In this document: one piece after another, positions 42,623 to 51,494 of the stretch
Position numbering within the stretch: the stretch's first letter is position 1
Layout of the letters: every line of letters starts with the position of its first letter
Assembly: GCA_009829735.1 (NCBI GenBank)
Contig: CM020619.1
Coordinates: forward strand, 30,406,063-30,470,062
Reading direction: 5' to 3'
Source of the DNA: Pyropia yezoensis
Taxonomy: Eukaryota > Rhodophyta > Bangiophyceae > Bangiales > Bangiaceae
DNA length: 64,000 nt
The notes under the pieces: model-generated
Database searches by the model: none
What the model was told of the DNA's origin: nothing
What the model saw: the letters and a program-made list of their open reading frames with translations, nothing else
Program-made: the position numbers and the translations under genes

Positions 42623-43849
42623 ATGTACCCTATTGCTATCCGATGGCAGGTCATCGAGAACCGGCGCCAAGGAAAATCATGGGCGTCCATTTTGGAGCAC
42701 GTCGGGTGCAAGCTTGCAACTGCGAAGCAATGGTGGGCCAATTTCCAGCGCCACGGCTCCCCGTGGAACGATGATGTCATCCACAACAGGCATGCGGACG
42801 CCTCGGTCTTCAATCCAGAGTTTTTGGCGGCGCTGAACACCCTGGTGCGGTCCCTCCCAGAAATGTTTCTTTGGGAAATGGAGGCAGTATTCGGGAAGCT
42901 GGCGGACCTTCCTGGCTGGGAGCAGAGCTGGCCAGTGTCGACAAGCACTCTGTCTCGGATGCTGAACAAGATCGGATTTTCGGTGAAGCAGGTCGAGCGA
43001 CTGGCGCTGGAGAGGTCGCAGGCGTTGAGGGTGGCTTTTTGTCGGTTGTACCGCCAAGTACCAGATCGCTGCATCGTCGTCCTCGACGAAACGCACGTGG
43101 CTGGTCAGGCCATGGTGCGCCGGCGCGGCTGGGCGCCCATTGGTCGACCCCTGGAAGCGCTTGCGCCGGACCCTCGGGCCCGCGCGCGCTTCTCTTCCAC
43201 GGTGGCCATATTGTATACTCGTGGTATTTTGGAGCTCTTTGTTAACGAGGTTCCCCCTGCATTGAATGGTGATGATTTTGTTTTGTTTTGTACCAGCCTT
43301 GTGCGGAGAATGAATGCGTATCACCCTGGCTTGCCTTGGTCAGAGCAGCCCAGTGACTGCGTGGTGGTTTACGATAACGCCTCTGTTCACACTGCGTTTG
43401 CGGATGAGATTTTTGAAGAGAACGGGGTCGCTCGTATCCGTCTCTCCCCTTATTCACCCGACTTCTCTGCCATTGAGCCTGTTTTTAAGGACCTCAAGCA
43501 TGGAGTGCGCAGCTTGGTGTATTGGCATCCGCTGCTGCCTGATCGTATTGCTCATGTTCTCGCATTTTCTTCTATCTCTTTATCATCTATACAAGGCCAT
43601 TATCGCGAGGCGCGACGGCAGGTGCTGCGCAACCTCCCCGAGATGACTGGGGAAGGGATGCCATTGGAGGGCGTGTTTCCGGCCTTGGATGCCATTGGAG
43701 GGCGTGTTTCCGGCCTTGGATGCCATTGGAGGGCGTGTTTCCGGCCTTTCCTGGTCAGCTGGGGCCGCCTTGACATCTGCATCGTTTTTATTGCTGTTCT
43801 CTGTTTCACCCTAGAAGAGCAAGATGCTGGGACTATTTTCCTTTACTGA
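42623..43849 (+). CDS. IS630/Tc1-mariner superfamily transposase
   Basis: 408 residues from ATG 42623 (MYPIAIRWQVIENRRQGKSW); the frame extends to 42530. An N-terminal helix-turn-helix (WASILEHVGCKLATAKQWWANF) is followed by a DDE_3-type catalytic domain. Its three acids are in VVLDETHV, VVVYDNASVHTA and SPYSPDFSAIEPV. The second Asp and the Glu are separated by 33 residues, one fewer than in Tc1. The frame is intact through the catalytic core, so the enzyme may be functional. The last 60 residues are altered by a 31-bp tandem repeat that changes frame with each copy, so the native C-terminus is probably lost. It would cut and paste its element at TA dinucleotides. Terminal repeats were not identified. 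Confidence 0.87.
   Translation: MYPIAIRWQVIENRRQGKSWASILEHVGCKLATAKQWWANFQRHGSPWNDDVIHNRHADASVFNPEFLAALNTLVRSLPEMFLWEMEAVFGKLADLPGWEQSWPVSTSTLSRMLNKIGFSVKQVERLALERSQALRVAFCRLYRQVPDRCIVVLDETHVAGQAMVRRRGWAPIGRPLEALAPDPRARARFSSTVAILYTRGILELFVNEVPPALNGDDFVLFCTSLVRRMNAYHPGLPWSEQPSDCVVVYDNASVHTAFADEIFEENGVARIRLSPYSPDFSAIEPVFKDLKHGVRSLVYWHPLLPDRIAHVLAFSSISLSSIQGHYREARRQVLRNLPEMTGEGMPLEGVFPALDAIGGRVSGLGCHWRACFRPFLVSWGRLDICIVFIAVLCFTLEEQDAGTIFLY
43656..43748 (+). repeat. 31-bp tandem repeat, three perfect copies
   Basis: Unit GGATGCCATTGGAGGGCGTG plus 11 further bases is repeated three times without a mismatch. It lies inside the 3' end of the transposase ORF. Because 31 is not a multiple of three, each copy is read in a different frame. 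Confidence 0.92.
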
Positions 43850-44240
43850 CATCGCATCGTTTTCTTGTCTTCGCTCTGGTTTTTTGGGCGATGTGAGGGT
43901 ATTGGATCGCCCTGCGACGTCTCTTGGCATCCAATGGCAAACTGTCGGACAAGAGCCGACCTGTGGCTGGCAACGATGAAAGGCTTGGGGCCGAATCGGG
44001 GCCCTTGCGGCTGCCTTGGCCGGGGGCAGAGCGGCGGCGACGGCCACCAGCGCCGACGGCCGCGCCGAGCTGGTCGACGCCGCTACGGGCACGGCTCTGC
44101 ACCTGCTGCCGCCGCGGCCGCTGTGTGACGCATGGTTGCAGCCGTACCCGGAGGAGGCGCTGCGGCGGCGGCCGGCAGCGGGGGTGGGGGGGGAGGCGCC
44201 CGCGGCGGCCGGGGAACGCGGCCGGAGGGCGGCCCCTGTC
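43850..44240. other. Boundary between transposase and satellite array
   Basis: Falls from AT-richer transposase flank to GC-rich sequence. A plus-strand frame at 44016-44220 (ELVDAATGTALHLLPPRPL) reads like real protein for about 60 codons before entering the array and may be a gene fragment. No domain recognised. Confidence 0.35.
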
Positions 44241-46066
44241 TACGTTTGGCGCCGCCCACCCGCCGCCGGCAGCCGCCTGCTGCCGGCGGCACCGTCTACC
44301 TCTTTTGGGCGGCAACTGTGCTTTTTGGGCGCCGCCCCCCCGCCGCCGGCAGCCCCCCCCTGTCGGCGGCACGGTCTTCCTGTGGGGGGCGGCGCTTATC
44401 GACGTTTGGCGCCGCCGCCCCGCCGCCGGCAGCCGCCTGCTACCGGCGGCACCGTCTCCCTCTTTTGGGCGGCGCCTGTGTGTTTTGGGCGCCGCCCCCC
44501 CGCCGCCGGCAGCCGCCTGGAGGCGGCGGCGCCGTCAAGCTGTTTTGGGCGGGGCCTGTGCTTTTTGGGCGCCGCCCCCCCGCCGCCAGCGGCCCCCCCC
44601 TGTTGGCGGCACGGTCTTCCTGTTGGGGGCGGCGCCCATACAGGTTTGGCGCCGCCCCCCCGCCGCCGGCAGCCGCCGCCCGTCGGCGGCGCCGTCTCTC
44701 TCTTTTGGGCGGCTCCTGGGCTCTTTGGGCGCTGCCCCTTTGCCGCCAGCAGCTCTTCCCTCTCGCCGGCCCGGTCGTTTTGTGGGGGGCGGCGCCCATC
44801 TACGTTTGGCGCCGCCCGCCTGCCACCGGCAGCCGCCTGCAGCTGGCGGCGCCGTATACCTGGTTTGGGCGGCGCCTGTGCTTTCTGGGCGCCGCCCCCC
44901 CGCCGCCGGCAGCCGCCTGCAGCCGGCGGCATCGTCTGCCGTTTTTGGGCGGCGCCTGTGTTTCTTGGACGCCGCTTCCCCGCCGCCCGCAGCCCCCCTC
45001 TGTCGGCGGCACGGCCTTTCTGTAGGAGGCGGCGCCCATCCACGTTTGGCGCCGCCCCCCCGCCGCCGGCAGTTGCCTGCTGCCGGCAGCATCGTGTACC
45101 TCTTTTGGACGGCGCCTGTGCTCTTCGGGCGCCGCCCCCCCGCCGCCAGCTGCCTCCCCCTCTCGGCAGCACGGTCTTCCTGTGGGGGGCGGTGCCAATC
45201 TCCGCCTGGCGCCGCCCCCCCGCCGCCGGCAGCCGCCTGCTGCCGGCGGCACCGTCTGCCTTTCTTGGTCGGCGCCTGTGTCTTTCGGGCGCCGCCCCCC
45301 CGCCGCCGGCAGCCCCCCCCTGTCGGCGGCACGGTCTTCCTATGGGGGGCGGCGCCCATCGACGTCTTTAGCCGCCCCCCTGCCGCCGGCAGCCGCGTGC
45401 AGCCGGCGGGGCCGTCTTTATCATTTGGGCGGCGCCTGTGCTGTTTGGGCGCCGCCTCCCCGCGGCCAGCAGCCCCCCCCCTGTCGGAGGCGCGGTCCTT
45501 CTGTTGAAGGCGGCGCCCATAAAGGTCTGGCGCCGCCCCCCCGCCGCCGGCAGCCGCCCCCCGTCGGCGGCGCGGTCTCTCTCTTTTGGGCGGCTCCTGG
45601 GCTTTTTCGGACGCCGCTTCCCCGCCGCCCGCGGCCGCCCGCTGTCGGCGGCCCAGTCTTTCTGTGGGGGGCGGTGCCTATCTACGTTTGGCGCCGCCCC
45701 CCCGCCGCCGGCAGCCGCCTGCTGCCGGCGGCATCGTCGGCGTCTTGTAGGCAGCGTTCGTGCTTTCTGGGCGCTGCCCCACCGCCGCCAGCAGCCCTCC
45801 CCTGTCGGCGGCACGGACTTACGGTTTGAGGCGGCGCCCATCTACGTCTGGGGCCGCTCCCCTGCCGCCGGCAGCGGCCTGCAGCCGGCGGGGCCGTCTC
45901 TCTCTTTTGGGCGGCGCCTGTATTCTTTGGGCGCCGCCCCCCCGCGGCCAGCAGCCCCCCCCTGTCGGCGGCACGGTCTTCCTGTTGGGGGCGGCGCCCA
46001 TACAGGTCTGGCGCCGCCGCCCCGCCGCCGGCAGCCGCCATTTGACGGCGGCGCCGTCAACCTCGT
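44241..46066 (+). repeat. Satellite array, about 23 units of 80 bp, internally palindromic
   Basis: The motif GGCGCCGCCC recurs at 44248, 44328, 44408, 44488, 44568, 44648, 44728 and so on, exactly 80 bases apart, to 46010, with two 81-base steps late in the array. Two unit subtypes alternate: one with TCTTTTGGGCGGCGCCTGTG and one with TTCCTGTGGGGGGCGGCGCC. Each unit contains two inverted repeats: GCCGCCGGCAG against CTGCCGGCGGC with a 7-base loop, and GGGCGGCGCC against GGCGCCGCCC. Units vary by several percent. The array ends mid-unit exactly at the 5' LTR of the chromovirus. All plus-strand frames stay open for hundreds of codons, which is a by-product of base composition and not evidence of coding. 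Confidence 0.93.
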
Positions 46067-46535
46067 TGTGGCAGTATTGAGCCCCAGGTACGGGGGCAAC
46101 ACGTGCCATGCAAGGGGCGGCAGGCCACTAGCCTGATCCGTTCCTCCCCCTGCATTTGGGTCCGTATTCCCTAAGTTTGGGATAGTTAGCTTAGTAGTAA
46201 ATCCAACTTGGATTTGAGGGTTTTCTGCATTTATCGTCTTGAATTTTCGTGTGGCCCGGTGGGCAGGTGCTGGGGTGGGAGATTCTGAGTGGCGAGATTC
46301 TGAGTGGTCCCTGGGGGGATAACGGGAGGGACAGCGGGGCTTAGCCCTGCGTCCCCGTCCCGACCAAGAAACTGTTGGACCACACACCATCCTCTTGTTT
46401 GTCCGTGGGGGGTTTGCCCCACAACAGGGACAGAGTGTGTGCGACTTGCACTTCTTCCGGTTCCCCCGACGCGGGAGGCAGCCCTTGTACACCGCCCCAA
46501 CTTGGGTGTCGTGTGTGCGAGTGGTTTTTGCGACA
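46067..46535 (+). repeat. 5' LTR of chromovirus
   Basis: 469 bp, beginning TGTGGCA and ending TGCGACA. It aligns with 56355-56825 over most of its length. It contains palindromic GGGGTTTGCCCC near 46408-46420. A primer-binding site follows after two bases. Confidence 0.9.
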
Positions 46536-46537
46536 TT

Positions 46538-46555
46538 TGGTGGAGCAGCAGGGGA
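46538..46555 (+). other. tRNA primer-binding site
   Basis: TGGTGGAGCAGCAGGGGA lies two bases after the 5' LTR. It is complementary to a tRNA 3' end reading TCCCCTGCTGCTCCACCA. It is not the initiator-Met type (TGGTATCAGAGC) common in plant elements. The unrelated LTR family at 62539 uses the identical 18 bases. Confidence 0.8.
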
Positions 46556-46654
46556 CAGAGGTAAACTTTACCTCCGGGTGCACCCGGGTGTAGGGGGCCC
46601 TCTGTCTCAGAGGAACGGTGGACTTGGACCGTGTCATACGGATCGTCAGCCAAC

Positions 46655-47503
46655 ATGGCTAGCTCGGACCCCCCGTCGTCCGGGGAGTACACGGGTGACG
46701 CACGTACTTCAGTGCCTTTGAATACTGGTGAGACACAGGTGGGTTTACCTGGGGTCGCAGAGAGACTAGAGGTCCCTCAAGCCAGCAGGACTGGAAGTGC
46801 GGGCGGGCAACAGGCCACCCCGACTCAGTCGGGAGTTCACTCGGGTGACACTTCTGATGTGGGTGGGCCGAAGTCCGGCCACCGTGTGGTATACTCAACG
46901 GGAACGTCCCAAGGGGTGAGGACTGTCCCCGCGGGTTCCACTCGGGTTGGAGCCAACTTTGGCTTGGAGCCGTCGCCAACTAGGCTTTCGGAGGACGGCG
47001 GACCTCCGTTGGTCGGCGATGGGCTCGCGCCCATGCCCCCGGTTGAGACCCCTGAGGAGCGTGGTTACCCCTCAGGTGGACTCCCGGAGGCGGACCGAGA
47101 CTCAACTGGAGTCGTCAATCCACTCCTCGCGGAAACTGTCCGCCGGGAGGCGACCAATGTGTTGCGGCAGACTTTGCCGGACCTGGTGGTCACGATGACG
47201 AATACTATTCTGAATCAGATTGTGGCGAGTTTGCCAGATGGCCTTAATGTCCAGACCGGATCGGGGCTTTCGAGCCCGCAGGCGCAGGGGGAGTCCCCCC
47301 TCACGCCTATCTCGGGTCGCCCCAAACAGGGGGCGACACCTGTGACTCCCAGCGAGGGAGCCACACCATACTCGGTGGGGCATACGCCCTTCATGGGGGA
47401 GTTCCCCGCGGCAAAGCCGGCGGCTACACCAAGCGCGCCGCGCCAGACTATGGGCACAGGGGGCACTTACCCCAGTGCCACAGCGGCTGTTCCCTCAACG
47501 TGA
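46655..47503 (+). CDS. Gag N-terminal region of chromovirus
   Basis: The frame begins at ATG 46631; the ATG at 46655 (MASSDPPSSGEYTG) is an equally good start. The product is rich in Gly, Thr, Pro and Ser with a more regular segment near its middle (VVNPLLAETVRREATNVLRQ). The same kind of disordered N-terminus opens the gag of the element at 62.5 kb. The frame ends at 47503, 28 bases after the next gag frame opens at 47475. In related elements this part is continuous with the capsid region, so a single-base indel near 47480-47500, or a programmed shift, is likely. Confidence 0.6.
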   Translation: MASSDPPSSGEYTGDARTSVPLNTGETQVGLPGVAERLEVPQASRTGSAGGQQATPTQSGVHSGDTSDVGGPKSGHRVVYSTGTSQGVRTVPAGSTRVGANFGLEPSPTRLSEDGGPPLVGDGLAPMPPVETPEERGYPSGGLPEADRDSTGVVNPLLAETVRREATNVLRQTLPDLVVTMTNTILNQIVASLPDGLNVQTGSGLSSPQAQGESPLTPISGRPKQGATPVTPSEGATPYSVGHTPFMGEFPAAKPAATPSAPRQTMGTGGTYPSATAAVPST

Positions 47504-48599
47504 GGTGCCGCCCAAGATCCAGGTAGCCAACCCGGTCTACCGGAGGATCTTTGATTGTGAGACCTACGCCCTCCACAACAAGTCGGTGGCGTATGGTCCT
47601 GACCAGGCCCGAGCCATGGGCCGTGCCAAGAAGAATGCACTTCACTCTTTTGGGCACAAAGCGGAGTGGGATGGAACTCCCCCCCTCCGTGTCTTTGAGT
47701 TCCTACGTCGTTTCACAAAAGCCTGTGACGACAATGCCATAAGTGAAGGCATGGCTTTTTACATGCTACAGGAGTTTACGAAGGGCGACCTGCGGACAGA
47801 ACTTGTGTCCGTCATGCCCAGCTCCTCAAGTGGAGGCGCTGGGGAGGTGACGTCCTATTTGGAGCTCGTCAACTGGTTGTTGAGGGCCATGGTTGATGAA
47901 GCGGCGTTGGCTTCTCAAGTCGAGGAGTTTACGCAAGCCCATCAGGAAGAGGCGGAGGACGAGTTGTCCTTTACGGAGCGAGTCCGTAAGCTCAACAATC
48001 TTTGTGGGTTTCTTCATCCACAAGCTGTGGTGAAGAGTCGGTTTGTGGAGGGACTCCATTGGTCAGTCCGGATGGAGACCCGGGAGCATAACACTGCCCG
48101 GGCGACCCTGGCCGAGTTGGCTAGGTTCGCCTACCGCAGAGGCGAGGCCTACCGCAAGTTGCGGGAGGAACAACGCCAGGAGCGTCAAGCCGAGTTGGCC
48201 AAGGAACGGGAGGAGGCGCGCCAGGCCAGAGAGTTGAGAGAGGCACGCCGAACCCGCAAGGAGAGGGTGGTAGCTGCCGTGGGAACTTCCCAGGGTATCT
48301 CTTCGTCTTCCCCAGTTGGGAAGACCCCTCCGGGAACTGACAATCGGTGTTGGAACTGCAACTCCGATGGACACTGGGCATATGATTGCCCCAAGTTGAG
48401 TAAACGCATCCAACAACTTGTTAGGAATGCAAGTAAGAAGCCGGTTACGAACGAAGTACGTTCACGCCGCGAGGGTGGGTCCCGACCGGTGGTGGCGGTC
48501 GCCACACCCTCGGCGGAGGGGGCGGACACGTCGTCCTCGGACTCGTCGTCTTCCTCTTCGTCCTCAGATTCGGACGCCAAGTCGGCGGGAAACGAATGA
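47475..48599 (+). CDS. Gag capsid and nucleocapsid of chromovirus
   Basis: 374 residues. A helical capsid-type region (AEWDGTPPLRVFEFLRRFTK, then FYMLQEFTKGDLRTEL) is typical of Ty3/gypsy gag. It is followed by a highly charged coiled coil (about residues 215-265). A CCHC knuckle CWNCNSDGHWAYDC (about 293-306) gives RNA binding. A serine/aspartate-rich tail ends the protein. Start at 47475 may be artificial because the upstream gag frame overlaps it. Its stop (TGA 48597-48599) overlaps the ATG of pol (48596) as ATGA, and a -1 slippery heptamer lies just upstream. Confidence 0.85.
   Translation: MPQRLFPQREVPPKIQVANPVYRRIFDCETYALHNKSVAYGPDQARAMGRAKKNALHSFGHKAEWDGTPPLRVFEFLRRFTKACDDNAISEGMAFYMLQEFTKGDLRTELVSVMPSSSSGGAGEVTSYLELVNWLLRAMVDEAALASQVEEFTQAHQEEAEDELSFTERVRKLNNLCGFLHPQAVVKSRFVEGLHWSVRMETREHNTARATLAELARFAYRRGEAYRKLREEQRQERQAELAKEREEARQARELREARRTRKERVVAAVGTSQGISSSSPVGKTPPGTDNRCWNCNSDGHWAYDCPKLSKRIQQLVRNASKKPVTNEVRSRREGGSRPVVAVATPSAEGADTSSSDSSSSSSSSDSDAKSAGNE
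48587..48593 (+). promoter_or_regulatory. Predicted -1 ribosomal frameshift site (GGGAAAC)
   Basis: In the gag frame the bases read gcG GGA AAC, an exact X XXY YYZ heptamer, four bases before the gag stop. Pol is in the -1 frame. The ATGA overlap (48596-48599) offers an alternative by re-initiation. RNA structure downstream was not computed. Confidence 0.6.
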
Positions 48600-51273
48600 C
48601 CGTTGGAGCTGGTCGTCCGAAGCTCACAACGGCAGCCTCGGCCAAGTGGGCCAAGAGGACGAATCAACCGTGCCGGATACTGCGGCGACCTAAGGGAGTC
48701 CGCCCACCTCGGTTAGGACTCCCCAAGAACGTAAGCCCACGTCGGGTCATCGCGGTGCTGACGGGTGAGAACTTCCAGGTGGCTGGACGGGTGCAACTTG
48801 CCCCCGGCCGCGCCTGTTGTGCCCGTTTCGTACTTGATGCCGGGTCAGGAGCCTCCTTGATACGCAAGTCGCTATTACCAAAGGAGACGAAGCTCCAACG
48901 CTGGGAGTCTAAAGCTGACCATCTGATTGATATCAATGGTGGGGTACTTCCCATTGTTGGTGCCGTGACTCTACCAACTAGGTTGGGGACCCATGAGGTC
49001 GACGTGACCTATGGTGCAGTTGAGAATATATCGGTACCCCTGCTTCTGGGTACCCCTTATGTCGTAACACAAGTGCCTTTGATTTGTGGCCCTGAGTACT
49101 GGGTCAAGTTGATGAATGGGGAGACTATCCCCATCCTTGGTAAGGGAAAGTCTGTGGCTCCTGTGACAGTCTCACAGTCGAAGCCTGTTTGCTCTGTGAG
49201 AGAAGGGTTTACTGCTACCCTGCGTTTAGCCCGTAAGGTCACGTTGCCCCCCAACTCGGTGGCGCACGTTGACGTTGTAACTGATTATACGGGGAACGGG
49301 TTGGTGCACCCTAACCCCCGTCTTGCTCGCAAGCACCAAGTGCATGTTGCCCTTGGCACGATGGACTCCAAGGCCGGAGTCCCGTGGAGGATCCAGGTGA
49401 TGAACCTGAGCTCGTCGCCCCAGTACTTCAAGTCGGGAGCCAAGTTCGGCTATATCGACCAACACGAGGGACCGGTAGTAGCGGTCACCCTCAACGCGGG
49501 CGCGAGTAGCGACCCGAAGTCTGGAGCGGAGAAGCATCAAGCCAAGGCGGCCGCCTCTCCTCGACCCCATGTGGACATGGACAATGTTCCACCCCGGTTG
49601 AGTTTTCGAGTTGAACACCTCTTGGACCAATATCACAAGTTGTGGGATGGTCAATTGGGACTCATGAGAGCCACCGAGCACCGGATCGAGTTGAAGCCCG
49701 GTGCACCCCCTATACGCCAACAACCGTACAGGGGAGGGCCCCGTTCAAGGGCCCTCGTCAAGGTGCAAGTTGCTCGCATGGAGGCCCTCGGTGTGATCGA
49801 GGCCAGTAACGCCGAGTGGGCGAGTCCGGTGGTTATCGTCCCCAAAGTTGATGGGACCCCCCGGTTCTGTATCGACTACCGCAAGCTCAACGAGAGCACG
49901 GTGAAGGACAGTTATCCCCTATCTCGGATGGACGACTGTCTGGACTCTCTGGGGGAGGCGAACGTGTTCTCTACCCTGGACTCTAACGCGGGGTTTTGGC
50001 CAATTCCCATTGCCCCGGAAGACAGGCATAAAACTACCTTTACCTGTCACTGTGGTACCTACCAGTGCAAGCGTCTACCGTTTGGCCTGTGTAACGCGCC
50101 GGCAACTTTCCAGCGCGCTATGGACATGATTCTGGCCGGAGTACGGTGGCAGATCTGTCTCGTGTACCTAGACGATATCATTGTGTTCTCCCGAAGTCCG
50201 GAGGAACACATTGGCCATCTTGGCCAGGTGTTCAAGCTACTTGCTGACGCCGGTGTGTCACTGAAGGCGAGTAAGTGCCACCTCCTCACTCAAGAGGTGG
50301 AATACTTGGGACATGTTGTCCGTCCGGGGCGTCTCAGTGTCAACGAGAAAAACTTGAGGGCCATCCGTAAGGCTCAGTACCCCCGGACCCAAACCCAGAT
50401 GAGGAGCTTCCTCGGGATGTGTAACGTGTACCGACGTTTCACCAAGGGCTTCGCCAAGGTGGCGAAACCGTTGAATGAGTTAGTGAGCTCAACGCTACCG
50501 AAGAACCTGCGTCCCCCAAGTCGGGTGGAGCAGGAGTCTTTTGAGACTCTTCGGGATCTATTGCTGAAGCCCCCTATCTTGGCTATTCCCAGGTTGGGAG
50601 GCCACTACATCTTAGTCGTGGATGCTAGCTACGACCAACTTGGTTGTGTGTTGCTTCAGCAACAGCCGGACAAGGAGCAGTTGCCGGCGGGATACTTCAG
50701 CAAGGGGCTGAACTCGGCTGAGAAAAACTATCGAGTCACCGAGTTGGAAGGACTCGCAGTGGTGTGGGCGGTGACGTCACTTCGTCGCTGCCTGGAGCGT
50801 GAGACGCTCCTCACCCTCTGTGACCACCGCGCGTTGCAGCTCATGTTCAAGACGGACTGCACCAACACCCGCCTCACTAGGTGGAGGGTGCGACTGGCAC
50901 CCTTCAACTTTGATATTGAGTACCGACCTGGCAGGCAAAATGCCCTTGCCGACGGTCTCTCTCGGGTACCTACCGAGGGGCTGGACACTAACTCAGTCGA
51001 TGATGACATCCCCATCGTGGGGGTAGTCACGCGCTCGGGTCAGGCGTTGAACCCCGAGGCGCCAGGGAACAAGAAGAACTTGCCCCTGTTCATGGACGAT
51101 GTGGTGAAGGCCCAAGCCGAAGACTCCTTCTGCAAGTCGCAGAGGGATACACTAGATACGGTGGCGGAGACGCGGTTCTTCGTCGGGGACGATGGCCTCC
51201 TCTTGAGGAGGGGGGTAAATCAGGGGACTGAACAACTTGTCGTCCCCGCCTCCCTCAAGGACAGTATCCTTGA
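48596..51273 (+). pseudogene. Pol of chromovirus, first part: protease, RT, RNase H
   Basis: The aspartic protease has FVLDAGSGASLI near residue 80 (D-A-G instead of D-S/T-G). The reverse transcriptase shows EWASPVVIVPKVDGTPRFCIDYRKLN, FSTLDSNAGFWPIPI and the catalytic box YLDDIIVFS near residue 523. RNase H begins ILVVDASYDQLGCVL near 672 and continues to EYRPGRQNALADGLSR. The frame reaches the start of the integrase and is then cut at 51273 by a TIR transposon; the annotated stop at 51305-51307 lies in transposon sequence. Removal of the insert plus one TGA duplicate restores a continuous frame into the segment at 53385. Confidence 0.9.
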
Positions 51274-51318
51274 GGCCCGTTCGCAGCAGCTTTCGCAGTT
51301 CCGTTGATGCATGCACCA
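51274..51318 (+). repeat. Left terminal inverted repeat of nested transposon
   Basis: Starts GGCCCGTTCGCAGCAGCTTT. Pairs imperfectly with 53337-53381 on the other strand; the first 13 bases are identical. Confidence 0.88.
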
Positions 51319-51494
51319 GTCTGCTACTGTGTCCGAGGATGACCGTGACTGTCGGGGCACTTCGTGAACGGTTAAGCAAAAGAGTGCAACAGCAACAATG
51401 CATACCATCTGGAGCCGCGTCCCACTCCAGCAACGGCTCACCAAAATACCACTCTAAGAGTGCGACAGACCCCTCAAAAAGTGCTACCTACCTC

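Noticed and set aside
43924..45507. Long plus-strand frames (527 and 451 codons) over the satellite
   Set aside because: Created by stop-poor 80-bp units; the period is not a multiple of three and all frames are equally open.
44241..46066. CRISPR array
   Set aside because: Units are contiguous with no unique spacers, and the context is eukaryotic.
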